Both the position numbers and the translations under genes were made by a program. A DNA stretch of 39,324 nt from Armatimonadetes bacterium UBA5352 (GTDB taxonomy: Bacteria; Armatimonadota; Zipacnadia; Zipacnadales; UBA5352). Position 1 is the stretch's first letter; every line of letters begins with the position of its first letter. The stretch is taken from the NCBI GenBank assembly GCA_002411015.1, contig DHPY01000054.1, positions 1 through 39,324 on the forward strand. The letters run 5' to 3'. Below are positions 7,334 through 14,304 of the stretch, one piece after another. The notes under the pieces were generated by a model that ran no database searches, was not told the DNA's origin, and worked only from the letters and a program-made list of their open reading frames with translations.

Positions 7334-8013
7334 GGGCCTTCCTCTCCATCGGATGCGGTGGTTTCCTCACCGGGCGCCTCCTGCCCCGCAGGCCCCTCGG
7401 CGGCGGGCTCAGAGTAGTCCTCGGTCTCAAGTATCATCAGGGCGGCCTCATCGGCCTCGGCGCCGTCGGCCACGAGCGCCCGCAACTGCTCCCGGAAGTC
7501 CGTCTCGCTTGGCGACAGCTCAGGCAACTCGTTGAGGTCATTGAGGCCGAAAGTGGACAGGAAGTGCGTGGTCGTGCGCAGCAGGAATGGGCGGCCGGGC
7601 GCCTCCTTGCGGCCGCAGATCTCCACGAGGCCCTTCTCCAGCAGCGAGTTCACGGAGCCTGTGGAGTTGACGCCGCGGATCTCGTCGATCTCCGGCCGGG
7701 TGATGGGCCCGAGGTAGGCGACGATCGCGAGCGTCTCCAGCGCCTGTGGCGACAGCCGCTCCGGCTCCGGCTCGCGGAGGCGCTGGACGTAGCGGGCGTA
7801 GCGTGGCCGCGTCGCCATGTGGTAGCCGCCCGCAAGCCGCACGATCTGCAGCGCCGAACCCTCCATCAGGCGCGCGAGATCCTCCACGAGCCCCTCGATC
7901 TCCTCGAGCGGCAGCTCCAGCACGAGCGCGAGCCGCTCATCGTCGCAGGGCGCGTCGGATGCAAAGATGATGGCCTGCAGGCCCCTGATTGCCTCGTCAC
8001 GGTCGTAACTCAC
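7330..8013 (-). CDS. scpB: Segregation and condensation protein B
   Basis: A 227-residue kleisin-interacting (kite) subunit of the SMC-ScpAB condensin complex, which acts on the nucleoid in chromosome segregation. Tandem winged-helix domains are visible: the N-terminal one from YDRDEAIRGLQAIIFASD and the second around LSPQALETLAIVAYLGPITRPEIDEIRG, the most conserved ScpB segment, followed by GRPFLLRTTTHFLSTFGL. The last 45 or so residues are acidic and probably disordered. The start is GTG 8013, overlapping the scpA stop as GTGA. Confidence 0.95.
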   Translation of the reverse strand: MSYDRDEAIRGLQAIIFASDAPCDDERLALVLELPLEEIEGLVEDLARLMEGSALQIVRLAGGYHMATRPRYARYVQRLREPEPERLSPQALETLAIVAYLGPITRPEIDEIRGVNSTGSVNSLLEKGLVEICGRKEAPGRPFLLRTTTHFLSTFGLNDLNELPELSPSETDFREQLRALVADGAEADEAALMILETEDYSEPAAEGPAGQEAPGEETTASDGEEGP

Positions 8014-8801
8014 GTGCGGATGGCTTCCTCCGGTGGCACGAATTCGAGCTGGATGCGGCCGCGCGGCCGATCCTGCGACACCAGCAACTCGCCGCGCCGG
8101 ATCATCTCCAGCACCGCGAGGAAGGTCACGACGATGTATACCCGGGTCGCGCCCTCATGAACGAGTTCGTCGAACCACGTGCGGCGCTGCGCACTGCGCC
8201 GAAGCTGCGCGCGCAACTGGTCTATCCGGTCACCGACGGCAATCTCGTCACGCACCATCAGGTGCGGAGGCGGCTCCTTGACGCGGTCAAGCATGTCCTG
8301 GACGGCGGACACGATGTCGAAGATCGATACATCCTGTAGCGGCACCACGCCCGCGCCGATCACGTCATCAGCCTTCAGTGGCCGCAGGTAGATCTGTTTG
8401 CGGGCCTCTTGGGCCTCCGCGAGGATCGTGGCGGCCTCCTTGTAGGTGCGATACTCCGCCAGCCGCCGCGCCAGCTCAACGACAGTGGTCTCCTCCGCGA
8501 TCACCTCGTCGTCGGGCGGCTCCTCCCGCGGCAGCAGCGCCCGGGACTTGAGCAGCAGCAGCGACGCGGCCGCCTCAACGAACTCTCCCGCGACGTGGAT
8601 GTTGATCTGCGCCATGGTGCGCAGGTATTCGAGGAAGCGGTTCGTGATGTGGACGATGTCCACCTCAGCGGCCTCAACCTCCTCGCGCTGCACCAGATGC
8701 AGCAGCAGGTCCAGCGGCCCCTCGAATACCTCGATCCGCACGGGGTAACCGCTGAACTGCTCGAAGCGTGCACCGATGTTCCTGGCAACCAGCTCGATCA
8801 C
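8010..8801 (-). CDS. scpA: Segregation and condensation protein A (kleisin)
   Basis: A 263-residue kleisin that bridges the SMC heads and binds ScpB. The family signature VFEGPLDLLLHLVQREEVEAAEVDI is near the N-terminus, then FLEYLRTMAQINIHVAGEFVEAAASLLLLKSRALLP, and a C-terminal winged helix (VVTFLAVLEMIRRGELLVSQ). It starts with GTG 8801, which overlaps the stop of the preceding nucleotidyltransferase gene (GTGA). The 20 or so residues before the signature could be trimmed by a later start, but translational coupling favours this one. No smc gene is in the window. Confidence 0.95.
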   Translation of the reverse strand: MIELVARNIGARFEQFSGYPVRIEVFEGPLDLLLHLVQREEVEAAEVDIVHITNRFLEYLRTMAQINIHVAGEFVEAAASLLLLKSRALLPREEPPDDEVIAEETTVVELARRLAEYRTYKEAATILAEAQEARKQIYLRPLKADDVIGAGVVPLQDVSIFDIVSAVQDMLDRVKEPPPHLMVRDEIAVGDRIDQLRAQLRRSAQRRTWFDELVHEGATRVYIVVTFLAVLEMIRRGELLVSQDRPRGRIQLEFVPPEEAIRT

Positions 8802-9877
8802 TCACCGTTCGACGGACCGACCACCGAATCGTCCGCGAGCAGCATGGTCAGCGGCGCGGAGGAGGTGTCTCGCAGCCCCCTGAGCTGCACGCGGCGACCG
8901 ATGACGCAGTGCTCCAGCGGACTGGGCATGTCCGCCACGAGCGTCTCTTCGTCAATGATGCTGTCGCGCACCCGCACGTCTCGCAGCACGCAGCCATCGC
9001 CGATCGCGACGTGGGGGCCGATGGTGCTGCCCTGCACGACGGCTCCGGCGCCGATGAGGCACGGGCCCGTGATCCGGCAGCCTCTCACCACCGCGTCCCT
9101 GCCAATGACGACATGCCCCTCGACCGTGGAGTCAGCATCCACATCGCCTTCGATGCCGCCCTCGTCGGCAGCCAGGAAGTACTGGTTCGCGGCCAGCAGC
9201 GCCTCCGGCGAGCCTGCGTCGGCCCAGAAACCCTCGGTGACGTGATAGCCCACGCATCGTCCGGTATGAACGAGGTAGTCGATGGCGTCCGTGATCTCCA
9301 GCTCGCCGCGCGCAGACGGCGTGATGGAGTCAACCGCCTCCCAGATCTCCGGCCCGAAGCCGTAGACGCCGACGATGGCGAGGTCGCTGGGGGGATCCTT
9401 GGGCTTCTCAACGAGGCGCACGACCTGTCCGTCCTCAACGACGACCACGCCAAATGCGCGCGGATCCTCAACAGGCTTGACGATCAGCGAGGCTGCGGCA
9501 TCCGAGGCCATGAAACCGTCCACGAACTCCGCGACGCCATCGCCGAGGAGGTCGTCGCCGAGATACATCAGGAAGCGCTCTTCCCCAGTGACGAAGCCGC
9601 GGGCACACCCGAGCGCGTGGGCGAGGCCCTTCGGCTCAGACTGCACGCAGTAATCCGTGCTGATGCCCCAGCGGGATCCATCACCGACGAACTCCTGCAG
9701 AGCCCGCTCGATCGGGGATACGACGAAGATCGCCTCATCCACGCCCGCCTCGGCGAGCGCACTCAGCACCCGGTCGAGCACCGGGCGACCGCCGACCGGC
9801 AGCAGGTGCTTCGGTCGGCAGAACGTGAGAGGCCGCAGCCGCGTCCCCTCTCCTGCACACAGCAGTACCGCCTTCAT
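8798..9877 (-). CDS. rmlA: Sugar-1-phosphate nucleotidyltransferase, long RmlA type (glucose-1-phosphate thymidylyltransferase-like)
   Basis: A 359-residue protein. The N-terminal nucleotidyltransferase domain has the signature AGEGTRLRPLT and RPKHLLPVGGRPVL, then YLGDDLL and GFWADAGSPEALL; the C-terminal third is a left-handed beta-helix of hexapeptide repeats (VEGHVVIGRDAVVRG, IGAGAVVQGSTIGPHVAIGDG). Together with the length this matches the long RmlA class, which makes dTDP-glucose from dTTP and glucose-1-phosphate. UTP use cannot be ruled out. The start ATG 9877 has GGAGGT 4-5 bases upstream. No other dTDP-rhamnose genes are present, and it is embedded between trpS and scpA. Confidence 0.8.
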   Translation of the reverse strand: MKAVLLCAGEGTRLRPLTFCRPKHLLPVGGRPVLDRVLSALAEAGVDEAIFVVSPIERALQEFVGDGSRWGISTDYCVQSEPKGLAHALGCARGFVTGEERFLMYLGDDLLGDGVAEFVDGFMASDAAASLIVKPVEDPRAFGVVVVEDGQVVRLVEKPKDPPSDLAIVGVYGFGPEIWEAVDSITPSARGELEITDAIDYLVHTGRCVGYHVTEGFWADAGSPEALLAANQYFLAADEGGIEGDVDADSTVEGHVVIGRDAVVRGCRITGPCLIGAGAVVQGSTIGPHVAIGDGCVLRDVRVRDSIIDEETLVADMPSPLEHCVIGRRVQLRGLRDTSSAPLTMLLADDSVVGPSNGE

Positions 9878-9888
9878 CTCGACCTCCG

Positions 9889-10902
9889 TCAGAGCGTCGA
9901 ACCAAGATGCATTGCTGAGCGAACCTGCGACATCGTCTCGCACGCGACCTCACGCGCCTTCTCGGCGCCTTCCCTGAGCACCTGGTGCACGTGGTCAAGG
10001 TTCTGAGCAAGCTCCGTCCGCCGCTGCATCACGTCCTTGAGGCCCCAAAGCAGCTTCTCTGTGGCCTGCAGCTTGCACTTCACACACCCGAGCGAGCCGG
10101 CCTCGCACTGCATCTTGATCTCCTCGACCTCAGCGGCGTCCTCACCGTACATGCGGTGGTAGATGAACACCGGGCACTCGTCCGGGTGGCCGGGATCGCC
10201 CATGCGCAGCTTGGTGGGGTCGGTGAACATCGACTTCATCTTCCGCTGGACTTCGTCCGGCGCGTCGGCGAGCTTGATATCGTTCCCGTACGACTTGCTC
10301 ATCTTCCTGCCGTCGATGCCGGGGACGAGCGCGAACTCGGACAGCAGGCCCTCCGGCTCGGGGAAGACCGGTCCGAAGAAGTTGTTGAAGCGGCGCACGA
10401 TCTCGCGCGTCAGCTCAAGGTGGGGGAGCTGGTCCTCGCCAACGGGCACCACGGTAGCCTTGTAGATGACGATGTCGGCGGCCATCAGCACCGGGTACCC
10501 GAGGAGCCCGAAGCCGGGACCGGCGCCATCCACGTCGCGCAGATTCGCTATCTGGTCCTTGTAGGTGGGGCAGCGCTCGAGCCATGACACCGGCGTGATC
10601 ATGCCGAGGAGCAGGAAGAGCTCGGCGTGCTCGGGGACATCCGACTGCACGAAGAGCGTACTGCGCTCCGGGTCGAGGCCGGAGGCAAGCCAGTCGATCG
10701 CCATCTGCTCGACGCGCTCAGGCATCGTCTCAGTCTCATCGTAGCCGGTGGTGAGCGCGTGCCAGTCGGCAATCTCGAAGAAGCACTCGTAATCGTCCTG
10801 CATGGAGACCCAGTTGCGGAGGGTGCCCTCGTAGTGTCCGATGTGCAGGAGGCCGGTGGGTCTATGCCCGCTGAGAATGCGGCCTTTCTTCGCCAAACTC
10901 AT
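9889..10902 (-). CDS. trpS: Tryptophanyl-tRNA synthetase with a [4Fe-4S]-type cysteine motif
   Basis: A 337-residue class I synthetase that charges tRNA-Trp. The HIGH motif is intact (HIGH, 20-23) and the KMSKS loop is present (GRKMSKSYG, 198-206). Cysteines 243, 266, 273 and 276 have the spacing C-x22-C-x6-C-x2-C, exactly that of Thermotoga maritima TrpRS, where they hold a [4Fe-4S] cluster near the anticodon-binding region. The start is ATG 10902, by similarity to other TrpRS N-termini (RILSGHRPTG); the purine-rich AAAGAGGG lies unusually close to it. It follows the site-2 protease gene by 7 bases and precedes the RmlA-type gene by 11. Confidence 0.95.
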   Translation of the reverse strand: MSLAKKGRILSGHRPTGLLHIGHYEGTLRNWVSMQDDYECFFEIADWHALTTGYDETETMPERVEQMAIDWLASGLDPERSTLFVQSDVPEHAELFLLLGMITPVSWLERCPTYKDQIANLRDVDGAGPGFGLLGYPVLMAADIVIYKATVVPVGEDQLPHLELTREIVRRFNNFFGPVFPEPEGLLSEFALVPGIDGRKMSKSYGNDIKLADAPDEVQRKMKSMFTDPTKLRMGDPGHPDECPVFIYHRMYGEDAAEVEEIKMQCEAGSLGCVKCKLQATEKLLWGLKDVMQRRTELAQNLDHVHQVLREGAEKAREVACETMSQVRSAMHLGSTL

Positions 10903-10909
10903 CCCTCTT

Positions 10910-11551
10910 TCAGAACAGCCACGCCGGGCCCGCGAGGAGCCGGCCAAGCAGGCTCACAGGCGTCCAGACGAGGATATCAGTGACAGGATTTACAATGATG
11001 ACGATCAGCAGCAGGACCATGCCGTAGCGGCGTGAGAAGTCGGCGAACTTGCGCGCTGCCCGCACCGGCAGCAGGCCCTCGACGATCCCGGCGCCATCCA
11101 GCGGGCCGACCGGCATCAGGTTGAAGAATGCCAGCAACAGGTTCAACAGCACCATGATGGTCAGGGGCAGAGTGTAGGCGCCTGCGAAGCCGAAGCGCAG
11201 CGGCATGGCCGCGATGGCAGCGACCAGGATGTTCGTCCCGATGCCCGCAGCGGCGACAACAATGGCGTCACGCCGTGGGTGGCGGAAGTTGTATGGATTC
11301 ACCGGCACTGGCTTGCCCCACCCCATCCCGAAGAGCAGGATCATCGTGGTGCCGATCAGATCGTAGTGATCCAGCGGGTTGATTGAGACACGCCCCATTG
11401 CGCGTGGCGTTGGGTCGCCCGCGCGGTCCGCGGCATATGCGTGCGCGAACTCATGCACGGTCAGCCCTACGATGATCGCGACCAACCAGCTCAGAACGAA
11501 GGGCAGCATCTCCTGCAGGCTCTGCCCGGATTTCAGGACACTCAGCAGCAT
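10910..11551 (-). CDS. Site-2 protease family metallopeptidase (M50)
   Basis: A 213-residue integral membrane protein with the zinc-binding HEFAH (33-37) in the first core helix and a later NLMPVGPLDG (144-153) supplying the third ligand Asp152. This is the short M50 form without PDZ domain found near trpS and scpAB in many bacteria. By family it would cleave transmembrane segments; its substrate is unknown. About five hydrophobic segments are visible. The start ATG 11551 has GGAG 5 bases upstream. Relative to common members, a Gly replaces a Pro in the PPLDG segment, which looks harmless. Confidence 0.9.
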   Translation of the reverse strand: MLLSVLKSGQSLQEMLPFVLSWLVAIIVGLTVHEFAHAYAADRAGDPTPRAMGRVSINPLDHYDLIGTTMILLFGMGWGKPVPVNPYNFRHPRRDAIVVAAAGIGTNILVAAIAAMPLRFGFAGAYTLPLTIMVLLNLLLAFFNLMPVGPLDGAGIVEGLLPVRAARKFADFSRRYGMVLLLIVIIVNPVTDILVWTPVSLLGRLLAGPAWLF

Positions 11552-11570
11552 GGCGTCTCCATAGGAGGTA

Positions 11571-12830
11571 TCAGTCGGTTGGCTTGCGTAGCGCCTTAAG
11601 CGCGATCGAGAGTTGCTGCTCCCGGTCGGCGCCTTCGTCGAGCTTCGCCTTCAGCGCCGCATCCAGGGCACCGGTGAACCCGGGGCCGGGCCTGTGTCCA
11701 CCGGCGATCAGGTCTGTCCCGCTGATCTCGACGCACGTTCCGCGCAGCTCGTGCCAGTAGCGCTCGAGACGCGCGCGCCCCGGCCGGTCGAGGATGGTCC
11801 AGGCGGCCAGGGCCGCCTCCGGCCGCATGCGGCACAGCTCGCCGAAGGTCTCGCTGGCGCTGGCATCCTCCAACAGCACCCGCGGCGGCCGTGCGACCAC
11901 CGCCGCAGCGTGCAGGAACGCGTCCCGTGACCGCGCGTGCAACATCAGGCGCGCAGTCAGCTCCGCGGCACGCTGCCCCGACAGCGCAGCGTACATACCG
12001 AGGCAGGTGGCCATCGGGTAGATCCTCGCGAGGTCGATCCCGAGCGCACCAGCGGCCTCGCGAATGTGCGCGGTCGCCTCACATGCCTGTCGGGAGGCCT
12101 GCATGAGTCCCATCGCCTCGAACAGGCCGAGCTTCTGCAGCGCGGCAACCGCGCGGGCGGGCGTCTCGTGGAAGATGACGCGCAGTTCGTTGCGCAGGCG
12201 GGCTCCCGATAGGCCGGCGGCCCGGCGCTCCACGACCGCCCTCGCCAGCAACTGCGCGGTGTGCGCCTCCAGTTCGAACTCCAGGCGCAGCATGAAGCGC
12301 ACGGCGCGGAGCATGCGCGTCGGATCATCCTCGAAGCTGCGTTCATGCAGCACGCGAAGCTGCCGCACCTCCACGTCGGCCTGGCCGTCATGCGGGTCGA
12401 TGAGGCGGCCGAACCGCTCCCGACCGAGCGCCATCGCCATCGCGTTGGCGGTGAAGTCGCGTCGCGCGAGATCCTCCGCGAGCGTCGCGGGCTCCACCAC
12501 GGGAAGTGCTCCCGGGCGTGGGTAGGTCTCGGTGCGCGTACGTGCAACATCAAGCTGCCGCCCGTCCGGGAGCACCAGCGTGGCGGTCATGAACCTGCTG
12601 GTCTTGTGCACCCGCGCGTTGAGGCGATCGGCAAGGGCGTGGGTAATCGGCTCGATTGGCCCCTCGACCGCCACGTCCAGGTCCGGCGCCTCCCGCTGCA
12701 GCAACAGGTCGCGCACCGGGCCACCGACGAGGAACGCAGTCGTATGAGCCCCTGCGGCGGTCGCCCCGACCTCCGCGAGCAACTCCCGGTCCTGCGCTCC
12801 CAGCCGGTCATCTATCTGCAGCAGGCTCAC
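11571..12830 (-). CDS. cca: CCA tRNA nucleotidyltransferase, HD-less; candidate A-adding enzyme
   Basis: A 419-residue class II tRNA nucleotidyltransferase: FLVGGPVRD (33-41), metal-binding DLD (50-52), ARRDFTANAMAM (122-133), DPHDG and EDDPTRMLRAVRF. Unlike the gene at 3941-5428 it lacks an HD domain. It keeps the loop segment between the third acidic residue (LDV, Asp94) and RRDFTANA (TRTETYPRPGALPVVEPATL). With two such enzymes, and the other one loop-deleted, this is a candidate for adding the terminal A, or for a complete CCA enzyme. The start is GTG 12830, overlapping the lysA stop (GTGA); the frame extends six codons more to another GTG. Confidence 0.85.
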   Translation of the reverse strand: MSLLQIDDRLGAQDRELLAEVGATAAGAHTTAFLVGGPVRDLLLQREAPDLDVAVEGPIEPITHALADRLNARVHKTSRFMTATLVLPDGRQLDVARTRTETYPRPGALPVVEPATLAEDLARRDFTANAMAMALGRERFGRLIDPHDGQADVEVRQLRVLHERSFEDDPTRMLRAVRFMLRLEFELEAHTAQLLARAVVERRAAGLSGARLRNELRVIFHETPARAVAALQKLGLFEAMGLMQASRQACEATAHIREAAGALGIDLARIYPMATCLGMYAALSGQRAAELTARLMLHARSRDAFLHAAAVVARPPRVLLEDASASETFGELCRMRPEAALAAWTILDRPGRARLERYWHELRGTCVEISGTDLIAGGHRPGPGFTGALDAALKAKLDEGADREQQLSIALKALRKPTD

Positions 12831-14179
12831 CCCCGCGCGTCGGCGCACCTCTGCTCGTCCACCTTGGTCGGCTCGAGGTGACGCGGAACCCGGTCCTGTG
12901 CCACGAGGTCGGAGAGACTCTCGCGCTCGACCAGCAGATGGTCCTCACCGGCGCAGCAGAGGACGACGGCCGGGCGCGTGAAACGATTGTAGTTCGAGCT
13001 CATCGCGTAGTTGTAGGCGCCTGTGCCGAACACGGCAAGGAGATCGCCCGGTTCGCAGGGCGCGATGCAGGTGTCGTCAATCAGCGTATCGGTCTCGCAA
13101 TGCTTGCCCGCGACACGAACCCACTCGGTCGGCTCGTCCCCGGCCCGGTTGGCCACGACGGCTTCGTAGACAGCGTCGTACAGCGCCGGCCGCGGGTTGT
13201 CCGAGAGGCCGCCATCGATGGCGACGTAGGTGCGCAGGTCCGGGATCTGCTTGATGACGCCGATCGTGTAGAGCGTGACGCCCGCCTCACCGACGATCGA
13301 CCGGCCCGGCTCGAGGATCAGCCGAGGGTAGCTGAGCCTGTGCTCGTCGAGCTTCGCGAGCAGCCGCGGGCAGATCGTCTCGGCGAGGTCGGCGACGGTG
13401 GGCGGCTCATCCTTCTCAGTGTAACGGATGCCGAGGCCGCCGCCGAGGTCGAGGTCCTCGCACTCGAGGCCGAGTTCGTCGTGCATGCGCGCGAGGAACT
13501 CCACCATGTGGTCAATCGCTCGCTCAAACGCGTCGGTCTCGAGGAGCTGGCTGCCGATGTGGCAGTGCAGCCCGCGCAGATTGACCGCGTCGTACTCCAG
13601 TGCGCGCCAGATCGCGTCACGCGCTTCGCCGCCGTAGATCCCGAGCCCGAACTTGCTGTCAACCTGGCCGGTCTGGATGCGGTCATGGGTGTGGGTGTCC
13701 ACGCCGGGCCGGACGCGGATCAGGATATCCGCGCGCGTGTCCATCTTGTGTGCCCAGCAGTTGAGCTGCTGCAGCTCGATGAGGCTGTCCACGACAATCC
13801 TGCCGACGCCGGTCTCGAGCGACATGCGGTACTCGAGGTTGGACTTGAAGTTCCCGTGCATCTTGATGCGTTCCGGCGGGAAGTCCGCCTGCAGCGCCGT
13901 ATACAGCTCACCGGCCGAGGCAACATCGAGGGCCATGCCCTCCTGCTCCATCAGCCGCGCGAAGCCCTTTGTCAGCGCGGCCTTGCTCGCGTACGCGATC
14001 TCGACACTCGGGTAGCGGCTGCCGAACTCGGTGATGTACTCACGGCAGCGGCTGCGAATGGCCTCCTCGTCGTAGAGGTAAAGCGGCGTTCCGTACTTGT
14101 GAGCGAGTTCGACGGTATCGCAGCCGCCCACGACGAGGTGGCCGCGGTCATTGACTCTCAGCATCCTGTTCTCCGACAT
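12827..14179 (-). CDS. lysA: Diaminopimelate decarboxylase
   Basis: A 450-residue PLP enzyme of the alanine-racemase-fold decarboxylases that converts meso-diaminopimelate to lysine. The PLP lysine is Lys66 in AYASKAALT. Other expected elements are GLHCHIGSQL, DLGGGLGI, LEPGRSIVGEAG and the C-terminal active-site CETDTLI, followed by GAYNYAMSSNYN. The start is ATG 14179, with AAGG 8 bases upstream; another ATG five codons later is possible. It is separated from the upstream stalk-protein gene by 125 bases containing a terminator-like hairpin, and coupled by GTGA to the downstream tRNA nucleotidyltransferase. Confidence 0.94.
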   Translation of the reverse strand: MSENRMLRVNDRGHLVVGGCDTVELAHKYGTPLYLYDEEAIRSRCREYITEFGSRYPSVEIAYASKAALTKGFARLMEQEGMALDVASAGELYTALQADFPPERIKMHGNFKSNLEYRMSLETGVGRIVVDSLIELQQLNCWAHKMDTRADILIRVRPGVDTHTHDRIQTGQVDSKFGLGIYGGEARDAIWRALEYDAVNLRGLHCHIGSQLLETDAFERAIDHMVEFLARMHDELGLECEDLDLGGGLGIRYTEKDEPPTVADLAETICPRLLAKLDEHRLSYPRLILEPGRSIVGEAGVTLYTIGVIKQIPDLRTYVAIDGGLSDNPRPALYDAVYEAVVANRAGDEPTEWVRVAGKHCETDTLIDDTCIAPCEPGDLLAVFGTGAYNYAMSSNYNRFTRPAVVLCCAGEDHLLVERESLSDLVAQDRVPRHLEPTKVDEQRCADARG

Positions 14180-14245
14180 CCGTGTAGCCTTTCCGACGTC
14201 AGGTTCGAATGCAGCACTCTCAGTGACAGCTGTTCCATGACGAAA

Positions 14246-14275
14246 CCAGCCCCATGCACGCGGCCCTGGGGCTGG
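14246..14275 (-). terminator. Terminator- or attenuator-like hairpin between the stalk protein and lysA
   Basis: Arms CCAGCCCC / GGGGCTGG (8 base pairs) around a 14-base loop, followed on the minus strand by TTTCG. The T-tract is short, so intrinsic termination is only possible. It could limit read-through from the stalk-protein gene or act in the lysA leader. Confidence 0.35.
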
Positions 14276-14304
14276 AGGAGATCCGTCAGGCAACCCGCTC
14301 CGGC

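Noticed and set aside
10902..10947. A longer TrpRS starting upstream of 10902
   Set aside because: The extra 15 residues come from the end of the site-2 protease gene in another frame and do not resemble TrpRS N-termini.
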